A stretch of 64,000 bases of DNA from Blautia sp. Marseille-P3087. Its GTDB lineage: Bacteria; Bacillota; Clostridia; Lachnospirales; Lachnospiraceae. A program made the translations under genes and the position numbers. The stretch covers positions 2,840,441-2,904,440 of the forward strand of contig NZ_LT635539.1 in NCBI RefSeq assembly GCF_900120195.1, given 5' to 3'. Below the pieces are notes generated by a model. That model saw nothing but the letters and a program-made list of their open reading frames with translations. It searched no databases and was not told the DNA's origin. This document shows, piece after piece, positions 1-10,131 of this stretch; position 1 is the first letter of the stretch, and each line of letters starts with the position of its first letter.

Positions 1-882
1 AAGTATGGCGATCTCCGTGATGCGCTGGAGAAGCTTCAGCTCAATGATGCATCACTGTTTTTTGAGCCTGAGACATCTATTGCTCTTGGATTTGGTTTCC
101 GCTGTGGTTTCCTTGGGCTGCTTCATCTTGAAATCATTCAGGAACGTCTTGAGAGAGAATACAATCTTGACCTTGTGACGACTGCGCCGGGCGTTGTTTA
201 TAAAGTCTACAAGACAAATGGTGAAGTGATCGAGCTGACGAACCCGTCGAATCTTCCGGATCCGTCTGAAATTGAATATATGGAAGAGCCGATGGTAAAT
301 GCCGAGATCATGGTGACGACAGAATTTATCGGTGCGATCATGGATCTCTGTCAGGAACGCCGTGGACAGTATGAAGGTATGGAATATATGGAAGAAACAC
401 GTGCGCTTCTGAAATATAAACTTCCGCTGAATGAGATTATTTACGACTTCTTTGATGCGCTGAAATCCAGATCCAGAGGATATGCTTCTCTTGATTATGA
501 GCTGTGTGGCTATGAGCGCAGTGAGCTTGTGAAGCTAGACATCCTTGTCAATAAAGAAGAAGTCGATGCGCTTTCTTTCATCGTGCATGCAGATACTGCT
601 TATGAGCGTGGACGCAAGATGTGTGAGAAGCTTAAGGAAGAGATTCCGAGACAGCTTTTTGAGATCCCGATCCAGGCTGCCATTGGAAGCAAGATCATTG
701 CCAGAGAGACAGTACGTGCCATGCGTAAGGATGTACTTGCGAAGTGCTATGGTGGTGATATTTCCCGTAAAAAGAAACTTCTGGAGAAACAGAAGGAAGG
801 TAAGAAACGAATGCGGCAGGTAGGTAATGTGGAGATTCCGCAGAAAGCCTTTATGAGCGTATTAAAACTGGATGATAAATAA
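1..882 (+). CDS. lepA: Elongation factor 4 (LepA), C-terminal part, truncated by window edge
   Basis: The reading frame is open from base 1, so the gene begins before the window; 293 residues are present. LepA is a ribosome-binding GTPase that back-translocates stalled ribosomes. The GTPase domain lies outside; what is seen is the EF-G domain III/V-like region ([17 protein letters not shown]) and the LepA-specific C-terminal domain ending in [20 protein letters not shown], a signature of this family that contacts the A-site tRNA. The stop is followed by a short palindromic repeat. In many Clostridia lepA is followed directly by hemW; here a small lipoprotein gene lies between them. Family assignment is secure. 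Confidence 0.95.
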   Translation, partial: KYGDLRDALEKLQLNDASLFFEPETSIALGFGFRCGFLGLLHLEIIQERLEREYNLDLVTTAPGVVYKVYKTNGEVIELTNPSNLPDPSEIEYMEEPMVNAEIMVTTEFIGAIMDLCQERRGQYEGMEYMEETRALLKYKLPLNEIIYDFFDALKSRSRGYASLDYELCGYERSELVKLDILVNKEEVDALSFIVHADTAYERGRKMCEKLKEEIPRQLFEIPIQAAIGSKIIARETVRAMRKDVLAKCYGGDISRKKKLLEKQKEGKKRMRQVGNVEIPQKAFMSVLKLDDK

Positions 883-884
883 TC

Positions 885-911
885 GTAACTGTGAGGACAC
901 TGAACAGTTAC
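885..911. repeat. Short palindromic repeat GTAACTGT...ACAGTTAC
   Basis: Bases 885-892 (GTAACTGT) and 904-911 (ACAGTTAC) form a perfect 8-bp inverted repeat with an 11-nt loop just after the lepA stop. The same core occurs as a longer hairpin at 9623-9657 and as half-sites at 5342, 31995 and 57138, so it belongs to a small dispersed repeat family. It could weakly terminate lepA, but there is no T-run. Confidence 0.55.
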
Positions 912-947
912 AAATAATCTTTGTTCCCGAAGAAAGGGGAGAGGACT

Positions 948-1352
948 ATGAAAAGCAGATTCTTTAAATCGATTATGATGGTATGCATACTGGCTTGCTG
1001 TCTGGCTCTTGTCGGATGTGGCTGTGGAAAGAAGAAAAAGACAGATCCGGCATCGGAGCAGGTCCTTAAGATCAGCATTACACCGACACCGTCCCCGACA
1101 CCTGAACCGGAGACAGTCGATTCCGCAGCAGTAACAATGAACGGTGATGTTACGATGGTGAATATCTATGCGGCAGAAAATCCGGGTGCGGTGACAGTAA
1201 CGGACAGTACTGCAGGTTCCGGTAATGCAGATAATTCAAACAGTACGGATGATTCTGAGGATATGAGTGAATCTGACAGTTCAGATGAGTATGATAATTC
1301 CGAAGATTCATATGACTCCGAAGATCAGGAGGATGATGGTGAAGAATATTAG
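948..1352 (+). CDS. Small lipoprotein with acidic Ser/Asp/Glu-rich tail
   Basis: A 134-residue predicted lipoprotein. The start at 948 was chosen because AGGGGAGAGG lies just upstream and the protein then opens with a basic n-region, a hydrophobic helix and a lipobox (LVGC, Cys at about residue 24). After the lipid anchor comes a Lys-rich patch, a Thr-Pro repeat linker (TPTPSPTPEPE) and a long disordered tail dominated by Ser, Asp, Glu and Tyr. No enzyme motif is visible. A second lipoprotein with the same plan lies at 57322-58185. The 3' end overlaps the start of hemW in another frame, so the two are probably cotranscribed. Function unknown. Confidence 0.8.
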   Translation: MKSRFFKSIMMVCILACCLALVGCGCGKKKKTDPASEQVLKISITPTPSPTPEPETVDSAAVTMNGDVTMVNIYAAENPGAVTVTDSTAGSGNADNSNSTDDSEDMSESDSSDEYDNSEDSYDSEDQEDDGEEY

Positions 1353-2481
1353 GCGCAGACCATTAGAGCTGTACGTTCATATTCCGTTCTGTGTCCGTAA
1401 ATGTCAGTACTGTGATTTCCTTTCCGGACCATCGGATGAGGAGACGAAGGAGAGATATATAGAAGCTTTATTGCAGGAAATCCATGCAGCAGAGCATACA
1501 GAAGACTATGAGATCGTTTCTGTTTTTATCGGAGGAGGAACTCCTTCTGCACTGAAAGCAGAGGCGATTGCTTCTGTTATGAGGACTTTACAGGAGAAAT
1601 TTTTCTTCTGTGAGGATGCGGAAGTAACGATTGAAGCCAATCCGGGGACAGTGGATTCAGAGAAACTGATGACTTACCGTAATGCCGGAATTAACCGTCT
1701 GAGTCTTGGGCTGCAGTCGACAGATGCAGAGGAATTAAAGATGCTGGGCAGGATTCACAGCTATGAGGAGTTTTTGCAGAGTTATCAGTGGGCGAGAGAA
1801 GCCGGATTTTCCAATATTAATATAGATCTGATGTTTGCCATTCCGGGACAGACCGGGGAGGCGTGGCAGCAGCATCTGCGCCAGGTGGCAGAGTTAAATC
1901 CCGAACACATTTCGGCATACAGTCTCATTATTGAAGAGGGAACTCCGTTTGCGCAGAGAGAGCTTGATCTTCCGGATGAAGACACAGAGTACCAGATGTA
2001 TGAGGATACGGCAGAGATTCTTGGGACATACGGATATCAGCAATATGAGATTTCCAATTATGCGAAGCCGGGATATATGTGCCGGCATAATGCAGGATAC
2101 TGGCAGCGCCGGGAATATCTGGGATTCGGTCTGGGTGCTTCATCTCTGTACAGGGAATTGCGATTTTCTAATACAAGGCGGATGCAGGAATACCTGACAG
2201 ACAGTGGAAAACTGGAGCAGATCCGTAAAGAAGTGACGGTCTTGTCCCGCAACGAACAGATTGAGGAATTTATGTTTCTCGGACTGCGAATGACAGAAGG
2301 TATTTCTGAAAAACTGTTTAAAGAGACATTTGGCGTCCGTATTATGGATATTTATGGAGATATCCTGCAAAAATATGAAGCAATAGGATTTATGGAGCAT
2401 ATAGAGACAAAATGGTGTCTCACACGTAAGGGAATACACGTGAGTAACCATATTCTGGCAGATTTTCTGCTGGATGAGTGA
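1336..2481 (+). CDS. hemW: Radical SAM haem chaperone HemW
   Basis: HemW is a radical-SAM-fold protein related to coproporphyrinogen dehydrogenase HemN that binds haem and inserts it into target proteins. The N-terminus carries the 4Fe-4S motif [10 protein letters not shown] (CX3CX2C), followed by the SAM-binding segment [10 protein letters not shown] and the EANPGT and NRLSLGLQS strands typical of the HemW/HemN barrel. The C-terminal HemN domain includes [13 protein letters not shown]. The exact start is uncertain: AGGAGG (1327-1332) abuts ATG 1333 and ATG 1336, and GTG 1339 has better spacing; I use 1336. It overlaps the end of the preceding lipoprotein gene. True coproporphyrinogen dehydrogenase activity is less likely. 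Confidence 0.9.
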   Translation: MVKNIRRRPLELYVHIPFCVRKCQYCDFLSGPSDEETKERYIEALLQEIHAAEHTEDYEIVSVFIGGGTPSALKAEAIASVMRTLQEKFFFCEDAEVTIEANPGTVDSEKLMTYRNAGINRLSLGLQSTDAEELKMLGRIHSYEEFLQSYQWAREAGFSNINIDLMFAIPGQTGEAWQQHLRQVAELNPEHISAYSLIIEEGTPFAQRELDLPDEDTEYQMYEDTAEILGTYGYQQYEISNYAKPGYMCRHNAGYWQRREYLGFGLGASSLYRELRFSNTRRMQEYLTDSGKLEQIRKEVTVLSRNEQIEEFMFLGLRMTEGISEKLFKETFGVRIMDIYGDILQKYEAIGFMEHIETKWCLTRKGIHVSNHILADFLLDE

Positions 2482-2495
2482 CAGAGGAGAGAAAG

Positions 2496-5336
2496 ATGGC
2501 AGAACGAACACCGGGGAAAAAATTTATTAAGATCAGAGGGGCAAATGTCAACAATCTTAAGAACTTAAGTGTAGATATTCCGAGAGATGAATTTGTGGTA
2601 CTGACAGGTGTCAGTGGTTCTGGTAAGTCTTCGTTGGCTTTTGATACAATTTATGCGGAAGGCCAGAGACGTTACATGGAATCTCTGTCTTCATATGCGA
2701 GACAGTTTCTGGGACAGATGGAAAAACCGGATGTGGAATCCATTGAGGGACTTCCTCCGGCAATTTCTATTGACCAGAAATCGACCAACAGAAACCCACG
2801 TTCCACCGTGGGAACTGTTACAGAAATCTATGATTATTTCCGACTGCTGTATGCACGTATCGGTATTCCGCACTGCCCGAAATGCGGCAAAGAGATCAAG
2901 AAGCAGACTGTCGATCAGATGGTAGACCATATTATGGCACTGCCGGAGCGGACGAAATTGCAGCTTCTGGCCCCGGTTGTCCGCGGACGTAAAGGTACGC
3001 ATGCAAAACTTCTGGAGCAGGCGAAGAGAAGTGGCTATGTAAGGGTGCAGATTGACGGAAATCTCTATGAACTTTCCGAGGAAATCAAGCTGGACAAAAA
3101 TATCAAGCATAATATCGAGATTATTGTAGATCGTCTTGTAGTTAAACCGGGAATTGAGAAACGCCTGTCTGATTCTATTGAGACAGTCCTGGATCTGTCA
3201 GATGGGCTTCTGATGATCGATACGATGGATGGCAATATCCGTACATTCAGTCAGAGCTTTGCATGTCCGGATTGCCAGATCAGTATTGATGAGATCGAAC
3301 CGAGAAGTTTTTCCTTCAATAATCCGTTCGGTGCGTGTCCGGACTGCTTCGGCCTCGGATACAAAATGGAATTTGACATTGATCTGATGATACCGGATAA
3401 ATCCTTAAGCATCTCGCAGGGAGCAATCGCTGTAATGGGCTGGCAGTCCTGTACGGATAAGGGAAGCTTTACGAGAGCAATTCTGGATGCGCTGGCAAAA
3501 GAATACAGATTCAGTCTGGATACACCGTTTGAAGATTATCCGGACAAGATAAAAGATATTCTGATCCATGGCACAAACGGTCATGCAGTCAAGGTTTATT
3601 ATAAAGGTCAGAGAGGAGAGGGAATCTATGATGTTGCTTTCCCGGGCCTGATTAAAAATGTTGAGCAGAGATACCGTGAGACAGGATCAGATGCGATGAA
3701 GCAGGAATACGAAACTTTTATGCGCATTACGCCATGTAAGACCTGTAAAGGTCAGCGTCTGAAAAAGGAATCTCTGGCAGTAACTGTGGGTGACTGCAAT
3801 ATCTATGAGCTGACTGCACTTTCCATAGAGAAACTTAAAGCTTTTATGGAAGAACTGAAATTGACGGAGCAGCAGGAGCTGATCGGAAAACAGATTCTGA
3901 AAGAAATCCGGGCAAGAGTAGGTTTTCTTGCAGAAGTCGGACTGGATTACCTGTCTCTGAGTCGTGCGACAGCGACGCTTTCCGGTGGCGAGGCGCAACG
4001 TATCCGTCTTGCGACACAGATTGGTTCCGGACTGGTCGGAGTTGCATATATTCTGGATGAGCCGAGTATCGGTCTTCACCAGAGAGATAATGATAAACTC
4101 CTTCGCGCGCTAATGCGCCTTCGTGATCTTGGAAACAGCCTGATCGTAGTTGAGCATGATGAAGATACGATGCGTGCGGCAGACTGCGTGGTGGATATCG
4201 GACCGGGAGCCGGCGAACATGGTGGAGAACTTGTAGAAATCGGCACAGCTGAGGCACTTATGAAGAATCCGCGTTCTGTGACAGGGGCATACTTAAGTGG
4301 CAGGTGCAAGATTCCGGTACCTTCTGAACGTAAAGCGCCGACCGGATGGCTGAAGATCCGGGGAGCAGCAGAAAACAATCTGAAACAGGTAAATGTTGAT
4401 ATTCCGCTTGGCATTATGACGTGTGTGACAGGTGTGAGCGGCTCCGGCAAGAGTTCTCTGATCAATGAGGTTCTGTACAAGACACTGGCACGCGATCTGA
4501 ACCGTGCAAGAGTGATTCCGGGTAAACACAAAGTGATTCAGGGGCTGGATCAGCTTGATAAGGTGATCAGCATCGATCAGTCACCGATCGGAAGGACACC
4601 GAGATCTAATCCGGCTACTTATACAGGTGTGTTTGATCAGATCCGTGATTTGTTTGCATCGACAGCAGATGCAAAGGCAAGAGGTTACAAGAAAGGCCGT
4701 TTCAGCTTTAATGTCAAGGGTGGACGATGCGAAGCCTGCAGTGGAGACGGCATCATCAAAATCGAGATGCATTTCCTTGCCGATGTCTATGTACCGTGCG
4801 AGGTCTGCAAGGGCAGACGCTACAACAGAGAGACACTGGAAGTCAAATATAAAGACAAGAGCATTTACGATGTGCTGAATATGACGGTAGAAGAAGCGCT
4901 GACTTTCTTTGAGAATATTCCGTCTATCCGCAGAAAGATCCAGACACTCTATGATGTGGGGCTTTCCTATATTCGTCTGGGACAGCCGTCCACTGAGCTT
5001 TCCGGCGGTGAGGCACAGCGAATCAAGCTTGCGACAGAACTGAGTAAGAGAAGCACCGGACGTACAATCTATATTCTGGATGAGCCGACGACAGGACTTC
5101 ATTTTGCCGACGTACACAAGCTTGTGGAAATCCTGCAGCGACTGACCGAAAATGGAAATACGGTCGTTGTCATTGAACATAATCTGGATGTTATCAAGAC
5201 AGCAGATTATATTGTTGACATGGGACCGGAAGGTGGCGACCGGGGCGGCACTGTTATCGCAACCGGTACACCGGAAGAGATTGCCGCATGCCCGGATTCT
5301 TATACCGGACAGTATGTGGCTAAATATCTTAAGTAA
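2496..5336 (+). CDS. uvrA: Excinuclease ABC subunit A (UvrA)
   Basis: DNA-damage sensor of nucleotide excision repair; a UvrA dimer scans DNA and loads UvrB. The 946-residue length is normal. Two ABC ATPase modules are visible: Walker [11 protein letters not shown] near residues 37 and 645, and paired signature motifs LSGGEAQRI in both halves. Zinc-binding CX2C pairs are present ([29 protein letters not shown]), including the DNA-contacting zinc module in the second half. ATG 2496 is preceded by AGAGGAGAGAAAG and lies 14 bp after the hemW stop, so hemW and uvrA are probably cotranscribed. uvrB is not in the window. Confidence 0.97.
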   Translation: MAERTPGKKFIKIRGANVNNLKNLSVDIPRDEFVVLTGVSGSGKSSLAFDTIYAEGQRRYMESLSSYARQFLGQMEKPDVESIEGLPPAISIDQKSTNRNPRSTVGTVTEIYDYFRLLYARIGIPHCPKCGKEIKKQTVDQMVDHIMALPERTKLQLLAPVVRGRKGTHAKLLEQAKRSGYVRVQIDGNLYELSEEIKLDKNIKHNIEIIVDRLVVKPGIEKRLSDSIETVLDLSDGLLMIDTMDGNIRTFSQSFACPDCQISIDEIEPRSFSFNNPFGACPDCFGLGYKMEFDIDLMIPDKSLSISQGAIAVMGWQSCTDKGSFTRAILDALAKEYRFSLDTPFEDYPDKIKDILIHGTNGHAVKVYYKGQRGEGIYDVAFPGLIKNVEQRYRETGSDAMKQEYETFMRITPCKTCKGQRLKKESLAVTVGDCNIYELTALSIEKLKAFMEELKLTEQQELIGKQILKEIRARVGFLAEVGLDYLSLSRATATLSGGEAQRIRLATQIGSGLVGVAYILDEPSIGLHQRDNDKLLRALMRLRDLGNSLIVVEHDEDTMRAADCVVDIGPGAGEHGGELVEIGTAEALMKNPRSVTGAYLSGRCKIPVPSERKAPTGWLKIRGAAENNLKQVNVDIPLGIMTCVTGVSGSGKSSLINEVLYKTLARDLNRARVIPGKHKVIQGLDQLDKVISIDQSPIGRTPRSNPATYTGVFDQIRDLFASTADAKARGYKKGRFSFNVKGGRCEACSGDGIIKIEMHFLADVYVPCEVCKGRRYNRETLEVKYKDKSIYDVLNMTVEEALTFFENIPSIRRKIQTLYDVGLSYIRLGQPSTELSGGEAQRIKLATELSKRSTGRTIYILDEPTTGLHFADVHKLVEILQRLTENGNTVVVIEHNLDVIKTADYIVDMGPEGGDRGGTVIATGTPEEIAACPDSYTGQYVAKYLK

Positions 5337-5341
5337 ATACA

Positions 5342-5359
5342 GGTTACTGTTCACAGGTA
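5342..5359. repeat. Dispersed motif GGTTACTGTTCACAGGTA
   Basis: This 18-mer just after the uvrA stop matches, with one difference, the sequence at 57138-57155 at the end of uppP, and shares 14 bases with 31995-32008 at the end of the acyltransferase gene. All copies sit at gene 3' ends. It contains the GTTACTGTTCA core of the hairpins at 885-911 and 9623-9657. Confidence 0.45.
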
Positions 5360-5369
5360 GAACAAGGGC

Positions 5370-5398
5370 TTTTCATTTTGATGAAAGTTGTTTATAAT
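5370..5398 (+). promoter_or_regulatory. Probable sigma-A promoter for the mreB homologue
   Basis: A -10 element TATAAT (5393-5398) lies 17 bp after TTTTCA (5370-5375), a 4/6 match to the -35 consensus. It is 45 bp upstream of the mreB start and follows the uvrA stop, so it probably starts a new transcript. Confidence 0.5.
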
Positions 5399-5442
5399 AA
5401 TTTCTGATATAAGAATTGGAATTGTTACGGAAGGGGATTTTT

Positions 5443-6432
5443 ATGCCTGCAAACGATATAGGAATAGATCTTGGAACGACGAACTGTCTTGTATATTCTA
5501 CAGGCAAAGGTCTTGTACTGCAGGAACCGTCTGTCGTTGTATATGATAAAGATACTGAGAAGATCCGTGCGATCGGAGAAGAAGCAAAGCAGATGAGTAA
5601 TCATGTGAACTCCAACATGGAAGTGATCCGACCAATCCGCCAGGGAGTGATCGTGGACTTTGTGGTGCTGGAAAAAATGCTGAAATATTTTATCACAAAG
5701 GCAATGGGACGCCGGGCGTTTCGTAAGCCGCGAATCAGTGTCTGCGTACCGAGCGGAATCACGGAGATCGAGCGCAAAGCCGTAGAAGAAGCAACATATC
5801 AGGCGGGAGCGCGTGAAGTTTATCTCGTAGAAGAACCGATCGCGGCAGCAATCGGAGCCGGAGTGGATATTACAAAACCGTTTGGAAATCTGATCGTAGA
5901 CATTGGCGGAGGCACGACAGATATTGCCGTGATCTCAGTCGGTGGAGTTGTAGTTTCTTCGACAATCAAGGTGGCAGGGGATTCTTTTGATCAGGCAATC
6001 ATCAGCTATATCCGTAAGACGCATGGGCTGTTTATCAGTGAAGATGCCGCGGAGACGATCAAAGTCAGAATCGGAACTGCAATCGAGGAAGTAAACCCTC
6101 AGGTCATGGAAGTAAAAGGAAGAAACGTACTTACTGGTCTTCCGAAAAAAATAAAACTTACATCAGAAGAAATCCGTGAGGCTCTTAAGGATGCTACAGG
6201 ACAGATCGTAGAAGCTGTCCATGGCATTCTTGAAAAAACACCGCCGGAACTGGTCGCAGATATTGTCGATCGGGGAATCGTTCTGGCAGGTGGTGGCGCA
6301 CTTCTTAAAGGCATGGACACACTGATCGAACAGAGGACAGGAGTCAATACACTGACTGTTCAGGATTCGATGCATGTTGTGGCTGTGGGTACAGGGATGT
6401 ATGCAGAAATAATGAACAGAATGGATGCCTGA
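5443..6432 (+). CDS. mreB: MreB/Mbl-type bacterial actin homologue
   Basis: Cytoskeletal ATPase that forms membrane-associated filaments guiding lateral wall synthesis. The 329-residue protein shows the actin-fold nucleotide motifs: phosphate 1 GIDLGTTN near residue 6, phosphate 2 DIGGGTTDIA near 150, and the adenosine motif LAGGGALLKGMD near 285. ATG 5443 was chosen over an upstream TTG because GGAAGGGGA lies at optimal distance. It is not followed by mreC/mreD but by recD2, so it may be a standalone paralogue; whether it is functionally MreB, Mbl or MreBH cannot be told from sequence alone. Confidence 0.9.
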   Translation: MPANDIGIDLGTTNCLVYSTGKGLVLQEPSVVVYDKDTEKIRAIGEEAKQMSNHVNSNMEVIRPIRQGVIVDFVVLEKMLKYFITKAMGRRAFRKPRISVCVPSGITEIERKAVEEATYQAGAREVYLVEEPIAAAIGAGVDITKPFGNLIVDIGGGTTDIAVISVGGVVVSSTIKVAGDSFDQAIISYIRKTHGLFISEDAAETIKVRIGTAIEEVNPQVMEVKGRNVLTGLPKKIKLTSEEIREALKDATGQIVEAVHGILEKTPPELVADIVDRGIVLAGGGALLKGMDTLIEQRTGVNTLTVQDSMHVVAVGTGMYAEIMNRMDA

Positions 6433-6548
6433 CCGGCATTAGATAAAAGCCATGAGTATTTGTGAAGTGTATCATAAATATTCTGGCTTTTTGCTGTATT
6501 ATGGTTTGAAGAGAAATTCCGAAAGAAAACAGGAAGAAAGAGGCAGGT

Positions 6549-8777
6549 ATGAGTGAATGTGTGACCGGATATATTGATCATATCATTTTCCGGAACGAAG
6601 ACAATGGATATACAGTGATGGTACTGAAAGGCGTAAAAGATGAGGATGAACTGACCTGTGTCGGTACATTTCCCGTCATTACGCAGGGAGCATCGATCGA
6701 GGCAGAGGGAAGCTTTATACAGCATCCCGTATACGGCAAACAGTTTCAGGCAGTGCGGCTGACAGAGAAGATGCCGGAAGATGCCATGGCTATGGAACGC
6801 TATCTGGGTTCCGGCGCTATTAAGGGTATAGGTGCAGCACTGGCAGGCAGGATCGTGCGGCATTTTGGATCAGATACACTTCGGATTGTTGAAGAAGAGC
6901 CGGAGCGTCTTGCAGAAATCAAGGGAATCAGTGAGAAAAAAGCACACAAGATTGCAATACAGATTGCAGAGAAATCCGAAATGCGAAAGGTCATGATGTT
7001 TTTACAGAAATATGGAATCTCTCTGAATCTCGGGGCCAAGATCTATCAGAAATACGGGGATTCCGTGTATAGTGTTTTGCAGGAAAATCCATATCGCCTG
7101 GCAGATGATATCAGTGGTGTCGGATTTAAGATCGCTGATGAGATCGCATATCGGATCGGAATTCATACAGATTCAGATTACAGGATAAAGAGTGGGTTGT
7201 CGTATACTCTTTTGCAGGCAGGTGGGGAAGGACATGTATATCTGCCCAAGGAAGAACTTTTTAAGAGAGCGGAGCAGCTTCTCGGAGTAGATGCTTCTTA
7301 CATGGAGAAACATCTGGTAGACCTTTCGATGGAACGAAAGATCATTCAGAAAGAAGAAAAAGGACAGGTACTTGTTTATCCGGCACAGTATTATTATCTG
7401 GAATTAAATACAGCCAGGATGCTACGGGAACTGGATATTGACTGTCCGGAGGATGAAGAGCGTGTTGAGCGCAGGATCAGCCAGATCCAGAAAGAGACAG
7501 GTACGGTGCTGGATGAGATGCAGGAAAAAGCAGTCAAAGAAGCTGCCGGACATGGACTTCTGGTACTGACAGGAGGTCCCGGTACAGGTAAGACGACAAC
7601 GATCAATGCAATCATACGCTTCTTTGAAAGTGAAGGTGCGGAGCTTCGGCTGGCAGCACCGACCGGCAGAGCTGCGAAGCGTATGACGGAGGCAACAGGA
7701 TATGAGGCACAGACTATTCACCGTATGCTGGAGTTGACCGGAATGCCGGAAGATGACCGGGAAGGACAGCCGGTTCATTTTGAACGAAATGCGGAGAATC
7801 CGCTGGAAGCAGATGTGATCATCATAGATGAGATGTCTATGGTGGATATTCATCTGATGCATTCTCTTCTGATGGCAGTGACTGCAGGAACGAGACTGAT
7901 TCTGGTCGGTGACGAGAACCAGCTTCCGAGTGTCGGTCCGGGAAATGTTCTGCGAGATATTATCCGAAGCGGACAGTTTCCGGTTGTAGAACTGAAGAAG
8001 ATCTTCCGTCAGGCATCTGAGAGTGATATTGTCGTGAATGCACATAAGATCAATCGTGGAGAACAGGTTGAGATCAACAATAAAAGTCGGGACTTTTTCT
8101 TTTTGAAAAGATATAATGCAGATATTATCATCAGAGTAGTAATCGCACTTATCCAGGAAAAACTTCCGAAATATGTCGAAGCAAAGCCGTTTGAGATACA
8201 GGTACTCACACCGATGCGTAAAGGCCTTCTGGGTGTGGAACGGTTGAATCAGATATTACAGAGATATCTGAATCCACCGGATCCGTCTAAAAAAGAAAAA
8301 GAAATCGGACAGGGACTTTTTCGTGAAGGTGACAAAGTCATGCAGATTCGTAATAACTATCAGCTTGAGTGGGAAGTGCGTGGCAGATATGGGATTCCGG
8401 TAGACAAGGGAGTCGGTGTTTTTAACGGTGATACAGGAATTATCCGTATGATCAATGAATTTGCCGAGCTTGCAGAGGTGGAATTTGAAGATGGACGTTA
8501 TGTGCAGTATACGTTTAAACAGCTTGACGAACTGGAACTTGCCTATGCGGTTACGATACATAAGTCACAGGGTTCAGAATATCCGGCTGTGATCATTCCG
8601 ATTTTGTCAGGTCCGCGGATGCTGATGAACCGAAATCTTCTTTATACTGCAGTAACGAGAGCAAGAAAATGTGTTACAGTGGTCGGAAGTGAAGAGACTT
8701 TCCGCGAAATGATCAATAACGAAAAACAGCAGAGAAGATACAGTTCCCTTGACAGGAGAATTCAGGAAGCTGAATAA
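6549..8777 (+). CDS. recD2: RecD2-type SF1B ATP-dependent DNA helicase
   Basis: A 742-residue 5'-3' helicase of the RecD2/YrrC family found in bacteria that lack RecBCD. The N-terminal OB-like region (VTGYIDHIIFRNEDNGYTVM) is followed by helix-hairpin-helix segments (GSGAIKGIGAALAGRIV, IKGISEKKAHKI) and then the helicase core: Walker A GGPGTGKTTT near residue 342, Walker B DEMSMVD near 426, motif III GDENQLPSVGPG, and motif V/VI VTIHKSQGSEYP and YTAVTRARK. ATG 6549 has GGAAGAAAGAGG upstream. It acts in DNA repair or replication-fork processing. The assignment is secure; its precise cellular role is known only by family. Confidence 0.95.
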   Translation: MSECVTGYIDHIIFRNEDNGYTVMVLKGVKDEDELTCVGTFPVITQGASIEAEGSFIQHPVYGKQFQAVRLTEKMPEDAMAMERYLGSGAIKGIGAALAGRIVRHFGSDTLRIVEEEPERLAEIKGISEKKAHKIAIQIAEKSEMRKVMMFLQKYGISLNLGAKIYQKYGDSVYSVLQENPYRLADDISGVGFKIADEIAYRIGIHTDSDYRIKSGLSYTLLQAGGEGHVYLPKEELFKRAEQLLGVDASYMEKHLVDLSMERKIIQKEEKGQVLVYPAQYYYLELNTARMLRELDIDCPEDEERVERRISQIQKETGTVLDEMQEKAVKEAAGHGLLVLTGGPGTGKTTTINAIIRFFESEGAELRLAAPTGRAAKRMTEATGYEAQTIHRMLELTGMPEDDREGQPVHFERNAENPLEADVIIIDEMSMVDIHLMHSLLMAVTAGTRLILVGDENQLPSVGPGNVLRDIIRSGQFPVVELKKIFRQASESDIVVNAHKINRGEQVEINNKSRDFFFLKRYNADIIIRVVIALIQEKLPKYVEAKPFEIQVLTPMRKGLLGVERLNQILQRYLNPPDPSKKEKEIGQGLFREGDKVMQIRNNYQLEWEVRGRYGIPVDKGVGVFNGDTGIIRMINEFAELAEVEFEDGRYVQYTFKQLDELELAYAVTIHKSQGSEYPAVIIPILSGPRMLMNRNLLYTAVTRARKCVTVVGSEETFREMINNEKQQRRYSSLDRRIQEAE

Positions 8778-8830
8778 AGAGAGCGTGCCATCGGGGAGAA
8801 AGGCATATTCTGAATAAAAAAATAATAATT

Positions 8831-9556
8831 ATGGGGATTTCAGAATGCCTCCAGAAAGGTAAAGTATTATTTCTGGAAGCACTGTATCCGTCGCGGTGTC
8901 CGGCATGTAACAAAATACTGCCGGGAAAAAAGGTTCATATCTGTCCGGAATGCAGAGGAAGCTTTCATCTGATAGAGGAACATTACTGTCTGAAATGCGG
9001 CAAACCTGTATCAGAGACAGAAGAATACTGCGCGGACTGTAAAAGCAGGAAGCGGGGATTTTGTCAGGGACGGGGCGTTTTTCTATACAATATGCAGATG
9101 AAACAGTCGCTTTTGCGATACAAATATTACGGCAGCCGGGAATATGGACAGTATTATGCAGAAGAAATCAGCAGATATGTCGGAACTCAGATAAAGCGCT
9201 GGAATCCGGACATTCTGGTACCTGTACCGATGACGTGTCGCAAGAAACGTATCAGAGGATTTAATCAGGCAGAAGATCTTGCGGAAAAAATCGGAGAACT
9301 TTTACAGATTCCGGTAGCTGCAGGGCTTGCTGTAAAGAAAAGAGAGACAAAATCTCAGAAAAAACTGAATGCAGCCGAGCGCATGAGAAATCTGAAGGAT
9401 GCTTTTCAGATTACGGAATCCGTGAGGGGCCTTAGGATTCTGATAGTTGATGATGTCTATACGACCGGGAGCACGATTGAAACGCTTGCAGAATGTCTGA
9501 AAGAAAGTGGTGCCAGGGAAATTTATTTCGTTACTTTATGCATCGGACAGCTGTAG
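8831..9556 (+). CDS. comFC: ComFC/GntX-family phosphoribosyltransferase-like protein
   Basis: A 241-residue ComF-family protein. The N-terminal half has zinc-finger cysteine pairs (CPACNK, CPECRG, CLKCGKPV, CADCKS) and the C-terminal half is a type I phosphoribosyltransferase fold with the PRPP loop LIVDDVYTTGST. ComFC is needed for DNA uptake in competent Firmicutes, but many non-competent species keep it. No good ribosome binding site precedes ATG 8831: the nearest purine-rich stretch (GGGGAGAAAGG, 8793-8803) is 27 bp away across an A/T-rich tract, so the start may be a non-ATG codon a few residues earlier or translation may be weak. No comFA is adjacent. Confidence 0.88.
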   Translation: MGISECLQKGKVLFLEALYPSRCPACNKILPGKKVHICPECRGSFHLIEEHYCLKCGKPVSETEEYCADCKSRKRGFCQGRGVFLYNMQMKQSLLRYKYYGSREYGQYYAEEISRYVGTQIKRWNPDILVPVPMTCRKKRIRGFNQAEDLAEKIGELLQIPVAAGLAVKKRETKSQKKLNAAERMRNLKDAFQITESVRGLRILIVDDVYTTGSTIETLAECLKESGAREIYFVTLCIGQL

Positions 9557-9572
9557 ACTGGAGAAAAAACAC

Positions 9573-9601
9573 TTTTCATGGTTGTGGATATATGTTACAA
9601 T
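9573..9601 (+). promoter_or_regulatory. Probable promoter for the 9697-13722 operon
   Basis: TTTTCA (9573-9578) and TACAAT (9596-9601) are separated by 17 bp. The same TTTTCA/17-bp arrangement is seen upstream of mreB. It would drive the cdaA-cdaR operon, with the hairpin at 9623-9657 in its leader. Confidence 0.42.
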
Positions 9602-9622
9602 TAATCCAAATATGATTATTTC

Positions 9623-9657
9623 GTAACTGTTCAGTACTTTTTCTACTGAATAGTTAT
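9623..9657. repeat. Hairpin member of the GTAACTGTTCAGTA repeat family
   Basis: A 14-bp stem, GTAACTGTTCAGTA (9623-9636) with TACTGAATAGTTAT (9644-9657), contains two G-T pairs and a pyrimidine-rich 7-nt loop. It lies in the putative leader of the cdaA operon. The stem is a longer version of the palindrome after lepA. Because T residues follow the stem only sparsely, I regard it as a repeat element rather than a terminator. Confidence 0.55.
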
Positions 9658-9696
9658 ATTATTTAATTCAGAAATAGAGTTTATGAGGAGCAGAAT

Positions 9697-10131
9697 ATGA
9701 TCAATGAAGAAAAGGTCAAGATAATGACAAAGCTTGCCATGTATGAGCAGGGCAAGGGCAGAAAATATCTTCCTGTCAGTCGATATTACAGAAGCGATTA
9801 TATTGGTCTGGCACTGATTAAGAACTTTTTCCTTGTGACGATTGGATATGTGCTGATCGTGGCAGCTGTAGCTGTTTATTTTGGGGAATATCTTCTTGAA
9901 AACATTCATAAGATGAATCTGGTGGCACTTGGTGCTTATATTATTATCGGCTATCTGGTCGTTCTGATAGTTTATTCTGTTTTGACCTATATACAATATT
10001 CGGTCAAATATCACCGCGCAAAGAAGAGTGTCCGGGAGTACTATGGTCAGTTAACTTCACTGAGTAAAATTTACGCCAGGGAAGAAAGAAAAGCATCCGG
10101 CAAAGGAGCCGCAGGAGGGTATCGCAAATGA
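9697..10131 (+). CDS. Unknown small membrane protein of the cdaA operon
   Basis: A 144-residue protein with two predicted transmembrane helices (about residues 47-67 and 79-101), a basic cytoplasmic N-terminus and a charged Lys/Arg/Gly-rich C-terminus. TGAGGAG precedes ATG 9697. No catalytic motif or known family is recognised. Its stop overlaps the start of the next gene (ATGA at 10128-10131), which implies translational coupling with the larger membrane protein and, further on, cdaA and cdaR. A role near the c-di-AMP or cell-envelope machinery is only a guess from position. Confidence 0.75.
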   Translation: MINEEKVKIMTKLAMYEQGKGRKYLPVSRYYRSDYIGLALIKNFFLVTIGYVLIVAAVAVYFGEYLLENIHKMNLVALGAYIIIGYLVVLIVYSVLTYIQYSVKYHRAKKSVREYYGQLTSLSKIYAREERKASGKGAAGGYRK

